A DNA stretch of 64,000 nucleotides from Acanthacorydalis orientalis (Eukaryota > Arthropoda > Insecta > Megaloptera > Corydalidae): the NCBI GenBank assembly GCA_034766995.1, contig CM068319.1:26368459-26432458 (forward strand). Reading direction: 5' to 3'. The notes beneath the pieces are model-generated. The model saw nothing but the letters and a program-made list of their open reading frames with translations. It ran no database searches and was not told where the DNA came from. Position 1 is the stretch's first letter. Each line of letters opens with the position of its first letter. Positions 1 through 15,366 of the stretch are shown here, piece after piece. Made by a program: the position numbers and the translations under genes.

Positions 1-113
1 CGTTCAAATTGTTTACAATTAAATGAATAATAATGAATACATTTTTATACTCTTATTCTTCAAAAGCAACGAAAAAATCACAGCAATGAATATATAAAAA
101 AAGAAATTAAATA

Positions 114-182
114 ATGCGTTTCATGTTCGTAGTATTGGGACAAATTCTGACGATCAATAACATTACTCTCGGTGTACCAACT
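114..182 (+). CDS. possible signal-peptide first exon of the fasciclin gene
   Basis: An ATG opens a 23-codon reading frame (MRFMFVVLGQILT...) that ends exactly at a good splice donor, ACT|GTAAGG. The segment is short, hydrophobic and signal-peptide-like, as expected for a secreted FAS1 protein. It lies on the same strand upstream of the recognised exons. Problem: this exon ends in phase 0, whereas the next recognised exon (from 6692) needs two bases from its predecessor. Either a further small exon lies in the 6.5-kb gap, or a different splice site is used, or this is a chance ORF. Confidence 0.35.
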
Positions 183-539
183 GTAAGGTTTGATTTCATG
201 TTACATCTTTTATCACATACAATTTTGTATCTGTTATATATATATATATAGAGAGAGAGAGAATAAACTATTTATTAATATGTATAAATCGATTATAAAA
301 TTCAACCTAATTTACATTTTTGTTTGGGATTAAAGCATTTGAGAAATTAGACAATTTTAACTTTATTATTGTCATGTTATGAAATAAAAGTAATCTGTGT
401 AATCTAAAAGATAACAGTTTGAAGGTCATTATATATATATATATATATATGTGTGTATTATCTAATAAAAGTAATCAATAATAATATTTACTTAATTGGA
501 AAAATTCAGTATCGTAAATGTATCTATTGTTTTCTGAAA

Positions 540-1170
540 CATTAAACTTGCTTGGGGTGGATGTGGCTGGGATAACTCGGGGGTGTGGTGGAACCTTTTC
601 ATGTCCAAAGTCGGCATTTATTTAGCTGTAATCAAATAAGGCCGCATTCAAGAAACTTCAATTAGATATACTTAAAAATGTTTGTTGTACAACTGCTATG
701 TACTTAATAAATTCAAAAAATGAAAACTATTTCTTAATTATAAAGTTAACTATTTTTTAATGACTTTGTTGTGTTTGATTTTTGTTGGAAAGCATTTGAA
801 TATTTGGTTGAAGCAAGGAGGTCCGCAGGTTCAGTTGATCCTCTAGATGGGCATCCGTTATTTGTGACATTAAGGACGTCTTGATTTGGGTTAGATAGGA
901 GAAATTAAATTTGACGCAATAAGTGATTGGAAAACAAGAAAGCATTTTTCGGACATGTTGCCGAAAGCGTGGGTATTCTCTTGCATTTTTCCATATTTCA
1001 ATTGGATCTTTATTAGCGTCAAATTTTCTTAGCATCTTTCTTAGCTCAGTAGATGATTTTAAAATGTCATCTACTGAGAGCTCAATGGATTCAGTTAAAA
1101 GGCCACAGGTTCCCCACAACTGTGGTAAATATTTTACAAAACATTGTTGTGAAGAATATCTGTTTATTTA
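540..1170 (-). pseudogene. hAT/ZBED-type transposase C-terminal fragment
   Basis: The reading frame on the minus strand from 1119 to 757 (120 residues) resembles the C-terminal dimerisation region of hAT-superfamily transposases of the ZBED5 / GTF2IRD2-like group. It has the pattern WKNAREYPRFR, then a Phe-Ser segment, then IKTSLMSQITDAHLEDQL, where the family has an IK(N/T)KYR..LTDE(H/N)L motif. The catalytic core, zinc finger and N-terminus are missing. A GC-richer block at about 545-660, downstream of the stop, may be the element's end. It is most likely a transposon remnant in or beside the fasciclin 5' region. A domesticated fragment is possible but not supported. Confidence 0.6.
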
Positions 1171-2288
1171 AAAAATATGAACGTTTTTACCATCGATAAT
1201 TTTGTATACTAATACTTGACATAAAATATGCAGGTAATTAAACTTTAACAATAAGCCACAATTTTTTTTTTATTCAATTTGACTATATATATTTTTATCT
1301 GTCTTAAAAACTCATCATCATGAAAAAAAGAAAAATTACACAGAACAAGTTATATCCATAACATTGATATATTATGAAAACTAGTCTATTTTTGTTTAAT
1401 CGATCCAATTTACTACTTTCTTTTATCTAATTAAACGTGTTTTTACACACAAATGGCTGCTGCATCTACCAAAAAATGATCTAAGTCTATTGTTTTTAAT
1501 ATCAAATAAAAATATCTATGGATTATTTGAGACAATGTTTAAAAATGTACCTTCTGTACTATTTTTAATTTTATTTATCTGAGTAATGTAGTAGGCGACA
1601 CTGGGATTTTGTAGTGTAGAGTGAGATATCACAGGAAATGAAAAAAATATATCAACTAATGTATTTCATTTTGATGGATTAATTACTTGTTCCGTTCTTT
1701 ATATTTATTGGTGTTTTTGTTTATTTTACTTTTGTTTATCGAATGTTTTTCTTTGTAATTTATTTAGAAAGATTAACAGAGTTTCCCAAAAAGAATTTAA
1801 AAGAATATGAAAATAAACAAGATTTATCGAAAATAACTATGCACTCACAAATACATACACACACACGTATATACACTTACATATGTATATATATATATAT
1901 ATATATATATTGTGAAAATAAATACTGTTTATTCTAGAAATTATCTAGAATATTCGCTAAGAAATTCAGCAAATAATTATGAATGCGCATGATTGCAAAA
2001 TGAAGAATAAAGAACTTTTACACAATAGAATTTTGCAGATGAGGCATAATCTTTGTTAGCGAAATACTAAACCAATTAATATTGTTAATTAGCTTAATAA
2101 TCATAAAATATTTGAACTTTGTCTCGAAGAAGTAGAAGGATTAACGATTATTTTAGGCGAATTAAAAAAAACATAATTTATAACTTCAGTTGTAATTGTA
2201 ATTTCCAACTTTTCACGATCAGCTACTGAACGTTTCAAATTTAATTTTTTCCACCTAGAACGATTTAGTCTTTTTATCACGTATTTTG

Positions 2289-2334
<46 letters not shown>

Positions 2335-5300
2335 CACTTTTTGTAAAAAGAGAGAAAGATTTATTTCTTCTACCTTTAAAACTAAATCTGACTTTTGTAA
2401 AAAATTGCTTTGACTTTGATTTTTTTATTATCAGATTTTTTTTTATTTGTGTTCTATTATTTAGTTTTATAAGTTCCATGAAAATCCATTCAGATATTTC
2501 ATTAAATTCCCTTATTTGATTATATTTTTTCTTAATAATCCTAGTGAAATATGTAAATTAGTTCGGTCTAACACAGGTGCAGGTGATGCAGCCTGCACAG
2601 GATAGCTCATTAATTAATACGAATTTTAGGTTCTAAGTTATAGCTTTTCGAAAATTTTTCATACGTTATAAATGTTTCACAAATATTATAGTCATAAATT
2701 TCATTAATTATATTGCGACAAATAAGTGTACAAGTGAACAAGATTCAAAAACAGTATAAAAATTTCTTTGAATTTTAAAAAAGTTACAATTTGTTATTTC
2801 TTAAATCATGATTTATCAATTAAATATTTGCACTGTATTTTAAACTAAGCGTTTGGAACGTAAACACTGAGTACAATTAAATTATAAAAGTAAAAAACTT
2901 ATTTATTTTCATAAAATATATCAACTGGATTACACGTATAAAGCCGTCAATTATAACTGAAAATTATTGCTATTTTCAAAGAATTTGTATTTCTTTTTTG
3001 ACTAAATTTTATTCCACTTTTATATTTGGTATTATATTTGTTATTTTCTCCGTCTGGTTTTTTTATACAACTGTTCTAATACTTAACACTCTTAAAATTT
3101 ATTGTATATTAATTTAATTTAATTAAAAAATGTACTTTTTTTATGTGGTTTTCATAACTTTACTGCCATAAAATATATTTTAGGCCAAATATAAAACATT
3201 TGTTTAAATTAAATTTAGTTTAAATAAATATACCTTTTTTTCTTTACCAAATACATTTAAAATAATTTTTTGCAATAGATTTAAAACTAGATCTAGTTTT
3301 AAATCAATGACCTCATTGTGCTAGAATTTAAGTTCACCACTTACATATATATATATTTAATACCGAAACTATTTTAAATAGTTATTATATTGTAATAATA
3401 TTCGTAATAGGAGTATATTGTAAAAATGTTTATTGTATTGGGTTATATAAAAATCATTATCAATAAATTACTATTCTGATTACACAAAATTGAAAAAATA
3501 TGATTCAGTAATAGATATAAACGGCGGAAAATAGTTATTTTATTTGATGTTCATAACGAATGGTTTTGTACATTAACTGACAATAAAGTTGAATGACTTA
3601 GTTATTTATTTTTATTCAGAAACAGTTGTAAATTGAAATTGTAACAGTTTCATCTAATAAAAAAAAACTATTAATGCACGTTGTATGTGAGCCACATCGT
3701 AAAATGTCAAGTGAATTTACATTTCACTCTATGAAAATTTTAAAAACTAGGATACGTTTTGTGCGATTTCATTAAAATGTTGACATTTACTCGATGTTGA
3801 AATGTTAAAACGAAAACGTACACCAAAGCATTTAATGAAATACTCTAGATTAACAAATTCCATTAATATATTTGATGCCAGAGTTTTTTTTTATATACTT
3901 TTATAGTATTCAATTATCGTGATAAATCGAATATATTAACATTTTTAATTTAAAAGTTACACTCATATCAATGTTTACAATGTTTGTGCCTGTTTTTAAA
4001 TATAATGAGGACGTAAATGATCAGTTGAGATGTGTAACATTTTTCGATTTGCGAAAGTGTAATATGTGCCGTTTTAGAAGGAAAAAAATGTATCACATAC
4101 TCATATTTACATGTAACATTTATTAATGTTGTTTAGCAGATTTCTATTTTACTTATCGTGGCATATAATGTCATTAAAAAGAAATTATTTCAAATGACAG
4201 GGGAAGGGAATTGTTACTTTACATTCGTGCATTAATCAGTTGCATGACATTTAACTAGGTTAATGCAGAAACCATGGGCCAACGAACTAACACATCAGTG
4301 TTGCTTGAAGTATGTCACTTCTTCACAGTTATGTATGAACTTTGTATTTACGCCATTACTTATTCATATTATCGAAATATTATTAATTATTCGATATATT
4401 TGTACGAGATAAGCTAATTTATTTATGAAATTATGTTCTTCCTAAAAAAACATCTTCAAGATCAGTGATAAATAAATAAGTGGGATTTTTTGTTGCTGAC
4501 TAAACATTTGTATACATTGTATAAATTTAATATTCATATTTTTTAAAGAAAATGATACTCACAGTTTATTTCAAAAAAAAAAATTAAATTCATAAAAATA
4601 GATGAATGTAATCTATTTATGTGAATACGTTTATTGAATTTAATTATTTTACTATTAAAAAATTTTTTTATGAAAGAAATTTCCCAGACAAACCTAATTC
4701 TTTTACATTATAAATTTATTCACCGGTCAAGTTGTGCAATTTTTATTATCAACTTTTCTTCATATTGCTTTCATTAGCTGTCCCTAGCCATGAACTAATT
4801 CGCTTCCTTGAAATATCCATGCAGCTTATTGATTTTAGTAGTGATTATATTTTTGTTGACAGGCACAATTCTTTCTCATTAATGGAAAAAAATGTTTGTA
4901 TGAATAATTTTAAAGTTTCATTATTTGAAATTGTTAATCATTTATCTATTTTCTACACCTGAAGTTCTTAAATAATTCTTTTTTGAATTCTTATAATTTT
5001 TATCCGTAATAATAATTAATATATTCGAATCGGTGTTGTATTTGTTTAAATTCTAAATTTTTTCATGTTTTTTTCCCCAGTTCATTGTATTACAAATCAA
5101 TCAAAAAAGCTTCAATGTAAAATTTCAAAATATACACAGTGTATCTTTTTATATACATCTATATTTTTCTGTTTATATTTAACAATCGTTACAGCAGATA
5201 TAGTTTTAATCCTATAATATAATAATGACAATCCAATTGAATCAGTATGAAATCTAATTACATCATGAAAAAGCATAAAAAATATCATGCAACCTAAAAA

Positions 5301-6115
5301 TAGTTTTAAAATGAAGGCCAGCAGAATACAAGTGTTTCTCTTTTCAATTTATTTCAGGGATACATTTTTAGATACTTTATTAGAAATTTTGGTAACAGAC
5401 ATTATCTTCTTAATATCTGTCATAGATATTTTTATTACAAAATATTCCTATAAATATTTAAGACGAAATTAAAGCTATAAGTATTGGATAGCTCAAATTA
5501 TCGAGTAGTCAATCTACCATGACTTATGTTTAACTTTTTGTATAATTTCAAACACTTCCTAGAAAAATATGTATTCCTTATCGTAGAGCATGCAAGAATG
5601 CTGTGAGTTGATGTTAGTTTTACTTATTATCGAGTTTTGCACTTATTTTTTAAATGCCGTACAAACAATTTACCTGCTTCGTTGTTAATTTTTCTTCAAG
5701 GGCACATTTATTTTTATCCTCTAAGAAGAAAACACCATTACTTTGTACTCTCGTTGTGCATTTCGATAAGAAAACTTGACTTTGTTTTAGAACTCATTAA
5801 AAAATAGATAAGAATTTCACTTAAGAGATTTATTACTTTACATGTTTTTCTTTTTAAATTACAAACTATATTTTATAATTTCATTTGTACAATTAGGTTC
5901 ATTTTTACTAATAAAATACAAATGTATATAAAGAAATTATTTGATAGTATCTTCTACTTCAATTAAATAATTAAAATTTTATAATTTAGATTTATGTTTA
6001 ATTTGTTTTATGATTTTATTGATTTTTAAAATATGTGCTTTTAATAATTATTATGATATATTTTTTATATATTTATAAAAAAAAATATTTTTTTTTATAT
6101 ATTTATAAATACGTT
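1171..6115. other. AT-rich non-coding stretch (upstream of or first intron of the fasciclin gene)
   Basis: I see no exon here that I can support. The stretch contains (AT)n tracts at about 1885-1910 and 2296-2328, with a short CA run beside the first. The short open frames in it are low-complexity or lack homology. If the exon at 114-182 is real, this is first-intron sequence. Confidence 0.5.
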
Positions 6116-6207
6116 TTAATCCTTAAACTGCACGTTAGGGTCAATGTGACCCCCAAAACAGTGTGTTTCTTATGTTTCATACAGATAGTGTATAGTTTAA
6201 GGGTTAA
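6116..6207. mobile_element. 92-bp TTAA-flanked inverted-repeat element, copy 1
   Basis: A compact palindromic element lies between two TTAA tetranucleotides (6116-6119 and 6204-6207). The left end reads CCTTAAACTGCAC and the right end is its imperfect inverse, GTATAGTTTAAGGG. A second copy is at 44041-44132. The TTAA duplication and terminal inverted repeats suggest a piggyBac-type non-autonomous MITE. There is no coding capacity. Confidence 0.6.
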
Positions 6208-6529
6208 GAATTAACATTTTTGCAGTCTTTTAATTATATTGTAGAATTTTAAGTTAGTTCCTACCCGAAGTATATTTTCATATTTATTATAAAATATATT
6301 TCTTGCGAATAAAGGTAAAAATATTGATCAAATTATAATATTGTTATATTATTTGTTTCCATATGTGTATATATATATATATTATCAGTGGCGGATTTCC
6401 AAATATGCGTGGGAGGTATGATTAAAAAAGGTTTCATACAAAACGAATATTGGATTTTTTCATAGAACGGTTAATATTTGTTTTACTTTTTTGTTATAGT
6501 TTCACAAGAAAAATGTTTTTATAATTTAA

Positions 6530-6571
<42 letters not shown>

Positions 6572-6691
6572 TGTTTTATTTTTTTGTATACACAACAGAC
6601 GTTTCTTGTTACAATATAAAATTTTCGTACGTTAATTTGTATTGGCATGTTTTTATAATGAAATCATTACTGAAAGAAATAACAATTTCAG

Positions 6692-7780
6692 AGATAATTC
6701 CGATGAAGACGTGAAAAGCAGTGTTTGGAATTGGCATAATTATCCTAGTTTCGCTGGAGCATGGCCAGATTTTCTCGGTAATGGCAACACACCTGGTTCG
6801 AGGAAAAATCCTGAAATAGACGAAGACGAGGAACATGATCGAGAGCCATTATCTCCAGATTATAAAGATCCAAAAGGCGCAGCGTATGCACCGAAAACAC
6901 CGAAACCGCCACAAACTGATTTCAGTGTTGTCGATGTACCAGCATCCGGTGGCGGTTTCCCCAACTTATTCCCACCTTCACAATTTCCATCAGTGTTCAA
7001 TGTCTTCAATTGGTTCGGAAAAGTAAACTCGCCTAAACCATGGTGGAAAGGGTGAGTATTTTTTTAAAAAAATATCTTATCGTTGTATTCATTGTTAACA
7101 AACTACACTTTTTATTCATCCATATATACTTTTTGATTGTTTATTTTCTTATGGGATCTCCGTTTAAAAATGTATTTAAATCCTGTAAAAAATAATTTAA
7201 TTTTTATTATATATACTTGTATAAATTATATATAAAAATGTCCATTATATCAAATTTTATTAATAAGTAGAGACTATTTATGTAACTATGAATAAACTTA
7301 TTGAAATTAAATTCATATAATATCATTCAACTACTATGTAAAAAACTTGTAATTATAAGCTGCTCAGGAATCTTGTTTGGAACGTACTGAAGTAATGGAG
7401 AAAGTAAAAAAAAAGTTGCATCTAGAATGTTTTAAGTACAGTTGCAGTTGTTATGAGTCACGGTTTTGTGGAATGATTCATGTCGCCATTGACCGTAACA
7501 TTCAAAACTGGTTTTTGAGTTCGGTCATTAATTTTATATTTCTTTTTCAATGCCAACAATTTCTGAAGCGCATCTATACATACACACAGACACACACACA
7601 CATATACATATATATATATATATATATATACACATACATACATACATATAAATTAGCTTTAGTTACGGAAATTAAACAAATTAAAAAAACACATTAAATG
7701 GATTTTTAAGTGTGTTCTATTTCTGTACCTGGTTCGTTTTTATTTCCGATGTTTATGTAAGCTTTATTTACATTTTTAAA

Positions 7781-7843
<63 letters not shown>

Positions 7844-7989
7844 GCATACATACATATATTATATGCATATACTCGTACATATAGTTACCAAGTTACTGAA
7901 AAATAAACAGTGATTAATAATGTTGTTTCAGATTTGTAATTTTCGTTTGGATTGAATTTCTTCTGATTTTCAATATGTCTGTCTATCTA

Positions 7990-8051
<62 letters not shown>

Positions 8052-8551
8052 CAATTATTGTATATAAATGATTTTTAACTTTTGACTAGAGTTTTTTTTG
8101 GATACCGACTAATCGAATCTTATTAAATGTTCAAAGTATTTTTTTAAATAAAAGATGATACAGGTATTCCTCTGGATGTATGTTAAAATGTGTGCATATT
8201 ATTGCATTAGTCATTCAATTATGGAAACTTCTTTACTTAAATTGAATTATAGTACAGTTAGATGAATTTAATTTTTAACACAAGGTCTTTTGTCTTGTTA
8301 AATCAAGGCTGACCAACTATTTGCAGACCGTAAGTAGTCCACCATTTCTTCTTATAAAACTCGCGAGCCAGATATACAAATTATATTGTACGATCGAAAT
8401 TCTCAATATAAGAATATCTAAACTTAATTCATTGATCAATTATGGATTTGTAAACGTGCGCGACTATTTTCAGTTTATTTTCTCTGTTCTTTCGTCTTAG
8501 TGTTCTTTAAGAATTTTTTATTTTGTTGTTCATAAAGAATTTTCCTTCTAG

Positions 8552-8598
<47 letters not shown>

Positions 8599-10589
8599 GT
8601 TTTCGTTTTCTTTGAAATTCGTTTATCTTGATTAGAATGATGTAGAAAAAAATAAAAAAACTTATATGACTTGTTCTTACAATAAACATAAAATAAGCAC
8701 TGTTTTGTAATACTCAAAAGATCAACTAAGTTCCATTAAATGTGCAGTTAAACCTTAAATTATTTATATTATTTTTATTTATCATCTACAATATTAAAAC
8801 AAGTACCAAGTAAGTTTGCCAGATTTTGGAAAACCAAATATGAGGATGTGTGTTAAGAAAAGTCAACTCCGAACCGTAAAACAATTTTGTTAAATGGCAT
8901 AATATAGGAACATTATAATAACTAGGCGCAGTTCAGGTCTTATATTATTATATATTAATTTATTTAGCACTAATTATTCTTTATTTAGCACTAATTTTAC
9001 TGCACCGCACAATGTCCAAGTAAGAACTCTTTGAAAATAGGCAAATGCAATATATCTGTATTGAATTATAAATAAAATGCTTATACTAAATAAAAATCGA
9101 TCGATGACAGGGATAGGCATCAGTAGTTTTTATATTTGCAGTCCATAAAACATTTAGTCCCTTATTTCATGCAAGATTGATCACCCAGGATTTAAATGAT
9201 ATTAAATAATTTATTATAAAAGGAATTCGTCTTTTTATTTTAAATTTATATTCACATGGAATTCGTGTTGATAGATATCTTTAAATTATTTTTGTGTTGA
9301 AAATATTGTCTTGAGAAATTAAGAAATAACACAATACTGACAGAAACCGAAATAAAATATCTTTAATAAATTATACCACAATGCATGTCGAATAATATTC
9401 TTGTGTATCTTTCTATTTTGGACTTAGATACCCTACAAGTAAATTCATATTAGTGATTAGTTTCAATATAAAAAAATATAGATTTTAAAATGTAATTTAC
9501 AGTATTGAACTTAATTTTACTGTTTCAAAATGAATTAACTACCGTTCTTCATTCTACATTAAGAAATGATTTAGAAGTGTTATCGGTAAGAGCGGTGTGT
9601 TAAACATTACGGTTGATCGTTTTGTTTGTAAAATCTTTTTTAGAATTTATGTCGAGTATTTGAACATGTCTTTTTATTTAAATTAATATATATATATATA
9701 TATATATGAGAAAGTATATGGCATACATGATATACTTAAGTACATTTATGTAAACATAAAGACATGAACTTATTTACATTCTCAAATAACGTCATTTCGT
9801 TGTCATCCGGTTAAATAATTATATTCGTGTACCTACTATTATTTTATGTTTGTATGCAGGATGAATATTGTTTTGTTACTTCGACCTTGGTGTCGCATGT
9901 CCATTTGTATTTTATTGTTGTCATTTAGCAATTAACGATGGATATAATGAATTATATTATGCTATGATATTATGAGTCGAATCGTTGTTCCATTATAGGG
10001 TTATTTATCTGACACATCATATTATCTTTAAAATATATATTATTTTAGTTACATAATGTTCTGTTTACTAATAATTGTTTTTGATGATTTTGATGCAATA
10101 TATAAAAGTAGGATTTTTAGAAATCATTTAGTGGAGGTAATTTTATTTTTTAACAAAAGTATTTTTTATAATGTATTTTTTTTACTAATTACTTTTTTTT
10201 AACATTGATTAAATATGAGTGTTTTTAAATATACTTATTGTAATTTTTAAATTTGAAAAAAAATTTTTTTTAGAAATGAAATTTAGAAATTTCTAGTGTA
10301 ACGTAATTGATATTTTCATCTGGTCTTAAAGATATATCATAATCTTATTGTGAAGTATGGAAATACTTTTTATAAATAATTCGATTAGAATTAGGTTAAT
10401 TTGTGTTATTTCTGTGTAGATATTTTCACAAGTCTTTTTTTATCAAGTTACATATCAAATATCATTCATTACTAATATATCGATAATAAGTTTATAATTT
10501 CTAAAATATATGCGCCTTGTGTATGAATTTGAAATCAATAAAATATTTCGGACATGAAGTTTAGAAATTTCTAGATAAACTTAAGATTG

Positions 10590-10642
<53 letters not shown>

Positions 10643-13600
10643 CTTTAATTCTAGAAATCTAGGTATTAAACTTATAAGAGTTATTTATTATCTGTGAAAG
10701 TTCAAATGTTAGAGTGTAAACATGTTCTTATTTAGTATTTTTTTTAGATGATTAAACATTGCTTTTTCATTTAAATTTTTATGATTTTAAAACATATAAT
10801 TTGTTCATATTATCAAGTCAATTGGAAACTGATTTTCTTTGAAATAATCAAGTATGTAGTCTTTGATTAAACCATTTATTACAATAAAGAGTTATTGTTT
10901 CGATTGACCTCCAGTCGTTGAATCTATAATGCACGGTTATTATACATTTATAAACGTATTTTAATAATTTGTGCTTTGTTGTTAAGTTAATTAGCAAACA
11001 GCAATTTACTGAGATTTATTGATATGTTGATTTCACGTATGAGTCATACTGCGCAATATGTGTATATTTTCGATAAATGACTAAATTAAATATTTACTTC
11101 GGTTAAATAAAATCTATTTATTTCTTTTTTTGTATCTAATTTAGAACTTGTTGAAAATTAGTATTTTCTTTAAAGCAGCAACAACCATATTTATTCAATA
11201 TAATTTAATTTCGAATGTTGATTCATATATTTTTGATTTAAATTGTTTCTTTGTATGCAATTTTAATTCTATAGAAATTTTCTTGTTTACTGTTCTTTGA
11301 CAAAATATTCATTTTCTTTAGGTAATGAAAAAAAAATCGTTTTATTATTTAAAAATGATATGCGTTGAAAAATAAATTTCAATTTAAAAAATTACCAGAG
11401 GTTTATTATCTGAATTATTTTATAATAAAGAGTTAATAAGTGTTTTTGTAATAAATGTCTTATCTGAGTGGATGTTAGATATTTTTGTATAATCATTTAT
11501 GCCACTTTAAACTTTTATATAGAAAAAGTTATGAAACCTTTGTTATAATTAATTTAATATTTGTGATTTTATTAAAAAAATATATTGGTATTAAGAGATT
11601 TTGTACTGAAAGCAAGTTTATTTTCAGACCAAATGTCTGTACAGACAAAGAAGAAATCATGGAAGATACTGATGATGATAATAAAGAAAGTAAAAGTAAT
11701 AGCGATGAAGAATCCGCTTTCTTCAGTAATATTAAATTTTCTACTTGTCAACAGACTCCTACAAAATATGAATGCACAACAAAGTGAGTTTTCTGATATC
11801 TATTAATCGATTTATTGAAATAATCTCGTTTATACTGCAAAACAATAGCATTTCGTAATCATAAGAAATTTGTTCTTTTTTGAAAGTTATAATTTTTAAG
11901 TTGTTACAGTTTGTTGAATAAATAAACTTAAGCTTTTTGATATAATATTGTTTGCTATTTTTTTTTCGACAGTAAAAAAATAATAGAATTGTTTTATTCA
12001 AACAAATACAATATGATTTTTGTACATTTTATCTTGAAAATTTACATATGTGGGCATCCGTTCTTGAAAAATAATGAGTACATGCTAGTTAATTGTTTCG
12101 AAAGAGTGTTATTTCAATAAAGACCCGTTTAGTTTTTTTTAAAACTATTTAATATCTAATTTATAAACCAGTGATTATTAAAATAATTATAACTAGAAAA
12201 TGTTTCTTATCTACAATATTCGAAATGAATTTTATTTTAGAATTGGTGTTAATGGTTTGATGAAAACATTCGTTGTTAAATATAAATGCTGTCATGGATA
12301 TCAGCGTAAACCAAACGAACCGGGTTGTACTAAGATAGAGATGAAGAGTATGATGGAAACTATCCAAGAGAATGCTGGTCAAGAATTTCCATCTTTGATC
12401 AAGTATTACGATCTTGATGAAAAAATGTCGAATGAGAATCTGACTGTGTTTGTGCCGAACGACAAATCAATGACTGATTTCACAGAAAGAATCTTGGAAC
12501 TGGTAATATTTTTTTAACTCTTGACTTTTTTCTAATCTTCACGTTGAATTAATTTTATTTCTATTCTAGATGATGTAATTTTGATTATAAAATTTCTTTG
12601 AAAAGTGTGTTTTTTTTTAAATACAATACATAACACCATTGTTTTTATTATTTTCATAGAATTCACGTTGTTATAATATTAAGTATTTGTAACAAAATAT
12701 GTTTTTCTAATTCTTACAAAACTGATATTAATTAAAAACCAAGAATGTTGTAAATAATCTATTTTTTTTGTTATAGAATAAAGTGGATTTGAAAGCACGT
12801 AGACGCAGAGCAACAACCGATCTGAAAAATGTAGTTTCAGCCAAAGAGTTAGTGCTTAGTCATTTCGTACCTGGATTTGTAGAACTTGCAGATGTATCGA
12901 ACGAAATAGTACTGCGCAGGTAATTTTATTAAATTGTAAGCAAGAAAGTGTGTATAAGATCAAAATGCGAAAATCAATGCGAACAAGCTATTAATAAACG
13001 GTTTTTGAAAATCCGACCCATTTGAAGTTCTTTGTGTAAAATAAAAAATTCAAATCAAACGGTTAAAATTTATAGTGATCAAAAATGAAATTATATAAAA
13101 AAATATACAAGTTTTAATTGAAGTGAACTCTTATTTAATTCTCTTTTTATTTTAGCACCAATAACAATAGTACAATTAGAATCAATGTCTTCCCAACACC
13201 CACCGATGAAAAACTCATCACTGCGAATTGCGTGCCAATAATCAAAAAGGATATTCTTGCAATCAACGGAGTTGTCAATGTGATGGATGGTGTGTTGGTA
13301 CCAGTTAAGCAAACTCTAATGGAAATTATAAACGAAAATCCTAAATTCAGTAGTCTAAAGAGAGGTACGCTTTCGTCCACAATGAATTGACATTTCGGTC
13401 TGAAAATTGTTCTAAACACTAAAATATATTTGTATACTTTTTTTAGCATTGGAAGGTATCGATTTTCCAGAACTCTTAGACCCTAAAAAACATTATACGA
13501 TCTTCGCCCCTACTAACGAAGCAATATACGAAAAATTGCCTGCAGATGTGCGTGAAAAAATCTTCAGGGGAGACGCTTGTTCCAAAAGTGAGTACTTAAG

Positions 13601-15323
13601 ATGAAAATATATACCGTTATGTTTTCTTCAGAGACTTTTTGATATTTTATGCTGAATTTGGAAATTAGAATATTATGTGTGAAATAGATTCGAGGTGAAA
13701 ATTTGGATGAACTGACAGTTTATGAAATTTAATTTTAAGTGCTAATTTGATCCAACACTATTTTTCCCTGTTTTGGAATTTTTTATAGATGATTTATATT
13801 GTTTTTCTATAAAGTAATTATTTATTAACTATATTTTATGTTTCTGACAACAGTTGTGGATTTAAATATACTATTTAATTTCACATTGGTGCCGAAAGAA
13901 AAAAAACTTGATTAAAATTACAACAATGTTAATTTATGAAATAAATATTGTATATATTATACCATTGATAGTTGAATTTAAAGAAATAATATTGAAGGTA
14001 GATTAAAAACACGTTCATATAATATTATTGAACGTTTTTGAAGCTGTGATCGATGAACTCATTCAATGCGAACAAATATTTCATATCTCTAACATATTTG
14101 TGTTGTTTTTGAATAGATATATTGAGACATCATATTTTATCTCACACGGTTTGTACAAGCGCAATCACAATGAACGCAACCACACACAACATTGAAGGCG
14201 TGCCGCTTTCATTGCGAAGAGACGACGAAAACAATCTTATCCTCGATAATACTGCGAAAGTAATCGAATCCGATATCGTTGCAACGAACGGTATAATCCA
14301 TATCATTGATACAGTTCTTGTACCAGATTCGGGTAAATTATTTCATCTCAAAATACAATACGCTTATATAAATTTATAAAAGTATACAAATGTGGATTGT
14401 GTTTATCCAGGATTGAACACTGATGAAATCATGAATAAACAAAATCTTACCGGTTTCAAACGTCTGCTCGTCGATGCCGGAATGTCTGATTTAATTAATG
14501 ATATCAAGAATGTTACGTTATTCATACCGACGAATGAAGCTTTGAAGGAAAGTGCGGCTGAAATCGACAAAATCAAAGACGATCCTGAAAAAATGAAGAA
14601 GTTTATTATGTATCATGTCGTCGATGGCGAAAGGAAATCGTGCGATCTGAATGATAACGAAATGTTGAAGACCGCTGTACAGGGAGAGAAGATAAGAGTC
14701 AATTTATATTCAACAGTGAGTACTTTTTTTTAATAATAACAATATTAAATTGAAATCACAAGATTTTGGAAACTTCTGTCATATCTCTTTTTATGAAATC
14801 TGTTATTCTTAATTTAATTTCAATTCATGTATGAAAACTAAACGATAGATTGGATTCCGGATTCTTTTGTGCAATTTAATGTATAATGTACATTTACAAA
14901 TATTGGTATATATACTCGCATAGTGGAGTACAAGGAAATTTCATAAAGGAGGGATTTATTTATTCCGCTGTGTATTAAGCGTATATCGTTTTATTTCTTT
15001 TTAAAAAAATATATCAACTAATTTAATTCGTTATTTTAGTTGTTAACTTACTTTTTAAATGTACCAGAACTTGTTCTATGATTAAAAACACGTTATATTG
15101 AAGTTGTCAATTTGCAAATATTTCAACTCCAATACCAGAAAACATGTTTCTATCTATATATAAAAAAAAGTTCCGAAAAATTTCATTAAAAAAATGTGTA
15201 GTGATTTTGTATTAAATTATTATTAACAATGATATCAGAAGTTATATGAACTTTTCATGAAGAATTATAATGAAACGTGCGACTTTATCAAAAAAAACTA
15301 CGTCGCAATATATCTGGGAGTCA

Positions 15324-15366
<43 letters not shown>

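Noticed and set aside
923..1171. plus-strand open frame opposite the hAT-like fragment
   Set aside because: It is the shadow of the minus-strand frame, which has family-like character.
4732..4962. hydrophobic frame as a missing fasciclin exon
   Set aside because: It has no acceptor/donor pair with the phase required to link 182 to 6692, and no FAS1 or signal-peptide logic.
8305..9150. possible hAT terminal sequences (GGCTGACCAAC and CAGGGATAGGCA)
   Set aside because: The two ends are not clear inverted repeats of each other, no 8-bp duplication is visible and nothing transposase-like lies between them.
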